DNA from: Apostichopus parvimensis
Taxonomy: Eukaryota > Echinodermata > Holothuroidea > Aspidochirotida > Stichopodidae
Assembly (NCBI GenBank): GCA_000934455.1
Contig: KN882745.1
Location: 11,683-35,247, forward strand
DNA: 23,565 bases
Direction: 5' to 3'
Shown: positions 18,430 to 23,565 of the stretch, in pieces
Layout of the letters: each line of letters starts with the position of its first letter
Numbering within the stretch: the first letter of the stretch is position 1
Position numbers and translations under genes: made by a program
Notes under the pieces: model-generated
Seen by the model: only the letters and a program-made list of their open reading frames with translations
The model's database searches: none
Told to the model about the DNA's origin: nothing

Positions 18430-19650
18430 GCGAAATTTAGTGATACTGGCCATTTCCATCCGGCAGAAAGTACTCCTTGGATGGTAATTGGTGACAACAC
18501 ATCTAATATGTCATCAAATGCCGTGGCTGTAGGTCCACAAGTACACCGTCCATCCTTCCAGGTTCAGAAGACAGATAATGTCACCTCAACTAAAACCACA
18601 CTCTTGCCAACGTTAATGAAGGATACTCAGCCAACACCAGTCCCCAAATGTTCACCGATTCAGAAAATTGTATTTTTAAAAACGCACAAGACAGCTAGCA
18701 CTACCATGGCCTCTGTATTTGAGAGGTATGGATACTATCGCAACCTTACGTTTGCAGTCGGCAAACGCCATGTGCTGTCCTTCGAGTACAAATTTTCGCG
18801 TGGGAACGTCATGAAGTTTCCCAAGATGAAAGGTAAGCCATTCGATATGCTCAAAAACCACGCACGTTACAGTAGAGAAGAAATGAACGCAGTCGTTCCA
18901 AATGCAACCTACATTACGATATTACGAAAACCCGAAGACCAAGTAGATTCCGCGTTTGGCTATTTTGAAATGTATCGAGGAATGAAGATAGGAAGTGAAC
19001 CAAACCCTCTGGAGACTTTCATGGACGACCCGATGAAGTACTACAAACGTCACAAGTACCACATGTGGCAGCTCAGCCGCAACGGGATGTTGTTCGATCT
19101 CGGGCTGGACCACAAGTACGACGAGGACGACCAGAAAATCAACGAAAAGATCATAGAACTTGCTGGCGAATTTGACCTGGTGTTGATATCGGAGTACTTC
19201 GACGAATCCCTACTGCTAATGAAGAAATTCTTGTGTTGGGAATACAAGGACATTGTGTACTTATCGAGTGGCATACGGAGCAAAAGCCACAGATACGACA
19301 ATGGTAGAGATTTGAGAAATAAAATACGACTGTGGAGCCACGGAGACGTACTGCTGTACAATCACTTCAACAACACTTTGTGGAAGAAGATAGCAGATTA
19401 CGGCCCTTCTTTTCAGACGGATCTCAAATATTTTCGCGACCTCAACAAGTCCGTTTACGACGAATGTGTCAATCCCAGCAAGTGGAACAAACACGACAAA
19501 CGTGAAGATAAACTCATTTTAGAGAACGATTCAGAATGGTGCAGAAGTGTGATACGAGCAGACATGGGTTACACAAAGATGATAAGAAAATCAATGGTTG
19601 ACAGATTTGGCGCAAATGGTATTCTTGGATTTCTTAATTGGTTGTTTTAA
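18430..19650 (+). CDS. Galactose 3-O-sulfotransferase family, terminal exon (upstream exons not found)
   Basis: Gal3ST enzymes are Golgi type II membrane proteins that move sulfate from PAPS to the 3-OH of galactose on glycolipids or glycans. The exon reads open from the AG acceptor in phase 0 (AKFSDTGHFHPAES) to TAA at 19648-19650. The Met at 18481 is internal, and the membrane anchor should be in an earlier exon. Numbered from that Met: a Ser/Thr/Pro-rich stem at 1-60; the 5'-phosphosulfate loop KIVFLKTHKTASTT at 62-75; the 3'-phosphate site ITILRKPEDQVDSAF at 145-159 with R149 and S157; and a long C-terminal catalytic part ending GILGFLNWLF. N-glycosylation sites include NLT, NAT, NNT and NKS. 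There is no break over 407 codons, and the single-exon catalytic domain looks functional. The exact substrate (cerebroside or glycan) cannot be told from sequence. Confidence 0.92.
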   Translation, partial: AKFSDTGHFHPAESTPWMVIGDNTSNMSSNAVAVGPQVHRPSFQVQKTDNVTSTKTTLLPTLMKDTQPTPVPKCSPIQKIVFLKTHKTASTTMASVFERYGYYRNLTFAVGKRHVLSFEYKFSRGNVMKFPKMKGKPFDMLKNHARYSREEMNAVVPNATYITILRKPEDQVDSAFGYFEMYRGMKIGSEPNPLETFMDDPMKYYKRHKYHMWQLSRNGMLFDLGLDHKYDEDDQKINEKIIELAGEFDLVLISEYFDESLLLMKKFLCWEYKDIVYLSSGIRSKSHRYDNGRDLRNKIRLWSHGDVLLYNHFNNTLWKKIADYGPSFQTDLKYFRDLNKSVYDECVNPSKWNKHDKREDKLILENDSEWCRSVIRADMGYTKMIRKSMVDRFGANGILGFLNWLF

Positions 19651-20251
19651 TTCTCAGATTGGAAATATTTTTCATAAATGAAGTTTGTTAATTTCTAATT
19701 TTTAAAAAAATATTTTCCACCACACACTCTAGTTCTGTATATGATATTTCTACAACTTGTTTTGTTTTGTTATTGTATACATTTTAATCTTTTAAAACAT
19801 CCACTAAGCATCCTGTATGCTTCCTTCCTTGTGATATTATGATTCGTGCCTTTTGAAATTTCATAAAATGTAACTTTTTTTATTGAAGTCAAAGTGTGCT
19901 GACTTCAAGTTCTCTCACCATTTATGTCTTCACTGCTGTCATCTTCAGAAGCCATTATACGTTTCTCAAAGAGTTTTACGTCTTCTTCTCAAAACTTGTT
20001 CTCTTAAAACGTAACACACTGTCACATTAGAGTTGATTGGCCAGTGTATTTTGCTATTGATGATAGCAATTTGGGTCATTTTTTGCATGAGTGAACAAGC
20101 CTCTGCGTACTCAAACTTTTAATCCAGGAAACTATTCAGATCTAGAACAGTGATGTTGGCTATGTAGTAGGAATGTACCAGTAGTATTTAGACAGGTGTA
20201 TAGATAAATTGAGAATACTATATAATTGCCCAGTGACCAAGTGACCCTACT
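19651..20251 (+). other. 3' untranslated and downstream region of the sulfotransferase gene
   Basis: AT-rich, with T and A runs at 19690-19715. I see no canonical AATAAA close to the stop, so the poly-A site is not placed. No other feature is recognised here. Confidence 0.4.
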
Positions 20252-20357
20252 ATCCGTGCTAATAGATGCGACATATTTTCTTTACAATCTGCGCTAATAG
20301 AAGCGACATATTTTCTTTAAATTCTGCGCTTATACATGTGATATATTTTCTGTACAA
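20252..20357 (+). repeat. Three tandem copies of a 35-bp unit
   Basis: Copies start at 20252, 20287 and about 20321: ATCCGTGCTAATAGATGCGA, ATCTGCGCTAATAGAAGCGA and ATTCTGCGCTTATACATGTG, each followed by CATATTTTCTTTACA or a close form. The third copy is the most diverged. No known role. Confidence 0.8.
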
Positions 20358-20582
20358 TGGGTTAACCAATTCATGTAGGTAGAGCAAACACCTCTCTTAG
20401 CTGAAACATCATGCTGTGAGGAATCATATTATTATTTTTTCAACGCATGGGATATAATTTAATTTTGATAAACCCATATTAGCCTTGGGCCATAATGTTA
20501 TGAATTCGGAATTCATTGTTGGCAAAAAGTGTGTTCGGAAAAGTTGCCTGGATACCAGAATCTTGATAGAGAAAATGACACT

Positions 20583-20801
20583 GGTACTAGATTTGTAACA
20601 AGGTTAAAAAATTACTTGCAAAGATGGATATAATTAGAAAAGGTAGGAAAGTTTGACCAAATGCAAGATTTGATACTGAGAGAACAGTTTCTTAATTGCT
20701 GCTGTAAAGACCACGCAAAATTTTGAAATAGAGAGAATCTACTATCATTACTGAGATGGCAAAGCTGTTTGACCAGTAATTAGAAGCACGAGGTGGATGA
20801 C
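20583..20801 (+). pseudogene. SCAN-like Gag remnant of a second Gmr1-like element
   Basis: In one frame: GTRFVTRLKNYLQRW, a stop, LEKVGKFDQMQDLILREQF, LNCCCKDHAKF. After a slip: TEMAKLFDQ, a stop, LEARGG. This is the capsid-like pattern RLxxYLxRW ... DLxLREQFLxxCxKDLxxFL ... EMAKLADQYLEARGG found in the Gag of Gmr1-like gypsy elements, from which the vertebrate SCAN domain is held to derive. There are two stops and one frameshift. No zinc knuckle or protease follows; after about 110 bases the integrase of the same type begins, so a large internal deletion is inferred. Confidence 0.6.
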
Positions 20802-20908
20802 AAATGAACGTCAACAAGACTTAGGATCAGCAGTACAGACAAGAAGCCGACGTTGAGAGGAAGACAGACTTCTCATAAAGTTAAAGGTAACCTCCCCTAT
20901 TACTGAAG

Positions 20909-21262
20909 GTCACCGATGATATGTTAGCAAAACAACAGCATAAAGATCCATCTTTAGAGACGATAAGAGAACTAGCAAAGACAGGTGAACAGAAAGTAAG
21001 TAACAATGTTAGTACTTACAAGTATATTATGTCTAAGAGTATATTGTACAGGGAATTTCAATCTCCCTATTTAGAATTTGGAGATACCCTGAGTCAAGTA
21101 GTAGCACCTTCAAGGTATATACAACATGTTCTAAAGATAGCTCATGAGTCTGTTCTGTGTAGTCACTAAGGCGTTAAGAACACAAAGGACAAGATCATAA
21201 CTAATTTATTTGGTCAGGTATACAAGCTGATATCACATGATAATGTCAATCCTGCGATTGTA
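20909..21262 (+). pseudogene. Integrase zinc-binding domain remnant of the second Gmr1-like element
   Basis: VTDDMLAKQQHKDPSLETIRELAKTGEQ is the usual lead-in to integrase in this group. It continues to VVAPSRYIQHVLKIAHESVLCSH (two His of HHCC), a stop at 21167-21169 where Leu/Met is normally found, then GVKNTKDKII. After a frame slip come IWSGIQADIT and CQSCDC (the Cys pair). It ends before the catalytic core. Its arrangement next to a SCAN-like Gag supports a Gmr1-like origin. It is too short and diverged for me to say whether it belongs to the same family as the 1470-5531 element. Confidence 0.78.
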
Positions 21263-23176
21263 TGTATTTCCGCCTACAGATTTGCTCATTTACTACTTGT
21301 ATAGGCCTACAACTTTCATTTCAGTACTATTGTTATTGTTTGATTCCATTCGATCATTGTTTGATCCGATGAAACCCTCAACCGCTTTCCCAGATGCAGA
21401 ACTTCGACTGATCCTCTATGTGGAGGAAAAAATGAACGCAGGCAAAAATAAGGAAGCAAATAAATAAGTAACTAAAAAAACACACACGTTATATCGTGTC
21501 TGTCGCTCAATACGCCATGACCTATAAAGTACTTGAACATTCACATGACAAACTGTGTACTTAGTAGGCCATTTGTAATATACGACGACAGAAGTAGTAA
21601 CGTGTTGCAACGTGCACGTACTAAACATACTGTGCAGTATATCAGAGACTTCCAAATGGTTATGAGCGTATTTCAAAGCACATTGAGCTTGTCTTTAGTT
21701 GGTTGGATTTAACAAAGAAGGACACAATAAAGGCAGAACGTCACACGAGCAATATAATATCATCAAAGAAGGAAAAGGAACGTCATTTGGTGGAAGGTAA
21801 GGTAACGCCAATTGAATAAATGATCATCATGTTTATAAATACTATAATATAGCGGTGCGAGTACATACAATTTGTATACAGTGTGTAAAAACGCCAATTT
21901 TAATACTATGCTACCTCAGAGAGCGAGGGCAAACACAAACTATAAGGGGAGGGTTGTCTGAGCAATGCGTGTGTGTTTATGCAACGTTACATTATGATCT
22001 AGGTTCCAGGTCCCATTGTCCCTGACACAGTATATACGTACTCGTGTACTATGGAACGCTAAAAGACCAGCCTAATACGATCTTCTGAAGTTCTTGATTA
22101 TTACTTCTTTTTCTAAGAGGTGCACGTTGCAAATAAATATTTGTTGCTAATTGAAATGATTGATATTGTTAAACAATATATATATATGTGACTTGCATTT
22201 TAACAATCGATGAAGCATATTATTCCGGGGCCGGAGAGGGTTGATGTGAGGTGGGGGAGGGGGAGTGGCGCCTCTTTCGGAAGTTAGTCTATATGCAGCT
22301 TTAAGACGGACGTTAACTGTCATGGTCTATTGTTTCTTTTTGTTTATTTAATTTATCACTTCACGTATAAACACATTTCAACACAGATTCAACATAACAT
22401 ACATTTTAATTACAGAAATTATATATACATGAGGTGAAAGGAAGTATACAGGAACCTGAGAGGTGCTTGTAAGATTTGCACTCCCGTATACAATACACAA
22501 AAACATGAGAAATATGAACAACTACGAAGTCTAGCAGAAACGAGACAGCTAGATTATCACCACAAAGTAGAAAACATTGAAACACCCCCAACCTCACATT
22601 AACCTCCCTCCCCTTCCTCACCCATGATAATTTAACAGCAAGTTGATATCAAGAGACATGTATAACAAATGTGAAGCTCCGTCGTTTTACTGTTTAAAAC
22701 ATCAAAAAGTACGTTTGAATAGCCACATGTTCGTTCACCTTCTATAACAACTCCTTGGTTATAATTACTTTAATTAGAAATTCGTCATGTTGCGATAAAT
22801 CGTTTCATAGTTTCTTAATCCTATGGTGAAAGCATCAGTACCGATGTTTTAAGCTTTATCTGTGTATTTGTCCCTTAACTGTACCTTGTATAACCGTCAC
22901 AGGGTCGATATGTTGCTAGAAAATATGTTTCCGTACCACATTGATTATGATAGGGGCGAGACTGTGTTGTATATAAAAATTGAGTGTAGCTTAATTAGAA
23001 ACGATTCGAAATGTTTTAAATGTAAGCAAAGATTGAAATGTGGTATAAATAGGTTGAAAACGTTTCAAAATTTGGATCATCTTTGCACTTCATGTTCTGC
23101 AACAAAGTAACAACATTATTGTAAGCTTGCATTTCTGGTTAGATGTAATGGGCACAATGCATCTCTTACTTTCCAG
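21263..23176. other. No recognised gene
   Basis: About 1.9 kb. It includes a short (TA)n run at about 22176-22187, a G-rich stretch at 22225-22268 and a C-rich stretch at 22583-22620 that is partly its reverse complement. The frame 22862-23110 (82 codons, Cys-rich end KCFKCKQRLKCG...CTSCSATK) is unassigned; it could be an exon but has no domain I know. Two frames at 21237-21467 (plus) and 21416-21676 (minus) look like chance. Confidence 0.45.
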
Positions 23177-23565
23177 ATATTTCTACATGCATCGTCATGG
23201 CTAAAGACAACATAACTATCAATATTGTGGCAGTTGAAGGACTTACTGTTAAAGTCACTCTGGGGAACGTTTCCGAATCTTACAAGGCTCCATTTCATGT
23301 GACAGTCACGGAGATTTGCAAACAAGGTACTCTCTTCCAAGGAAAACAATTAGATTTTGTTTTACCACACGTAGGAAAGTATACCATCCAGGTAGTTCAT
23401 CAAGGGACCTTCATTACTTCGAAAGAATTCAAACTGTCAAGACCAGCTGTAAATGTGAAAAATTACAATGATGTACAGCAACCTCACGACGTGTTGCTTA
23501 AATCAGCAAATGGTAAGAATGATAGCGTACTTATAACACTGAGAGAAGGAGGAATTACCACATTT
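23177..23565 (+). CDS. Open exon running off the right edge, protein not recognised
   Basis: After an acceptor-like tract TCTTACTTTCCAG (ending 23176) the frame is open to the last base of the window, 129 codons. A Met at 23197-23199 in good context (GTCATGGCT) could be an internal residue or the start. The sequence alternates polar and hydrophobic residues as in beta sandwiches: ITINIVAVEGLTVKVTLGNV, PFHVTVTEICKQG, LDFVLPHVGKYTIQVVHQG, SKEFKLSRPAVNV, VLITLREGGITTF. There is no signal peptide or membrane segment. The block GKYTIQVVHQG...F recalls Ig-like or filamin-type folds, but this is a weak resemblance and I assign no function. There are no disabling mutations, so it looks like part of a live host gene continuing beyond the window. 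Confidence 0.6.

Noticed and set aside
18676-19494. Several minus-strand frames of 60-103 codons
   Set aside because: They are antisense shadows of the sulfotransferase exon.

Overview
This is eukaryotic nuclear DNA. It is AT-rich and intron-containing, with genes far apart and layer upon layer of decayed retroelements. The mix of a galactose 3-O-sulfotransferase exon, Gmr1-like and conventional Ty3/gypsy elements, a GIY-YIG Penelope-like element, a CR1/L2-like LINE and a foldback element built from 15-bp repeats (resembling the sea-urchin TU elements) suggests a marine invertebrate deuterostome, perhaps an echinoderm. That assignment is inference; there is no rRNA or mitochondrial marker to settle it.

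Layout, left to right. 1-5560 is a nest of LTR retroelements. The 3' end of a conventional gypsy element (integrase last, then the 3' LTR) lies inside an older, broken element that has integrase BEFORE reverse transcriptase (Gmr1-like order). The older element's RT is split by an 1890-bp solo LTR with a 4-bp target duplication (CAAC). About 6480-10432 is a dead CR1/L2-like LINE (endonuclease plus RT), split by a 1.25-kb Penelope-like element on the minus strand with a candidate 9-bp duplication (ATTTAAGAT). The Penelope-like piece keeps a GIY-YIG remnant and, at its 3' end, a hammerhead-ribozyme-like motif. 10433-14040 is mostly unassigned and holds one possible minus-strand coding exon (12989-13132). 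14193-14437 is a broken THAP-domain sequence. 16250-17200 is a tandem repeat of about 142 bp with AGGTCA-type nuclear-receptor half-sites, invaded by a LINE scrap and a tRNA-derived SINE scrap.

17253-18393 is the most striking object. It is a foldback element whose terminal inverted repeats are arrays of a 15-bp unit (GGACAAAATCCCCCC). Its centre is a 12-bp minisatellite, and it is flanked by an exact 8-bp direct repeat (TTTTTTAT). It sits in the last intron of the one clearly intact gene and ends 36 bases before the 3' splice site. That gene's terminal exon (18430-19650, plus strand) encodes the stem and whole catalytic domain of a Gal3ST-family Golgi sulfotransferase. Downstream are a three-copy 35-bp repeat, a second Gmr1-like remnant (SCAN-like Gag joined to an integrase zinc-binding domain), about 1.9 kb with no recognised gene, and an open exon running off the right edge (23177-23565) that I do not recognise.

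The genes do not form an operon or pathway. The biology here is one host glycan-modifying gene, one or two unidentified exons, and a datable stack of nested insertions.
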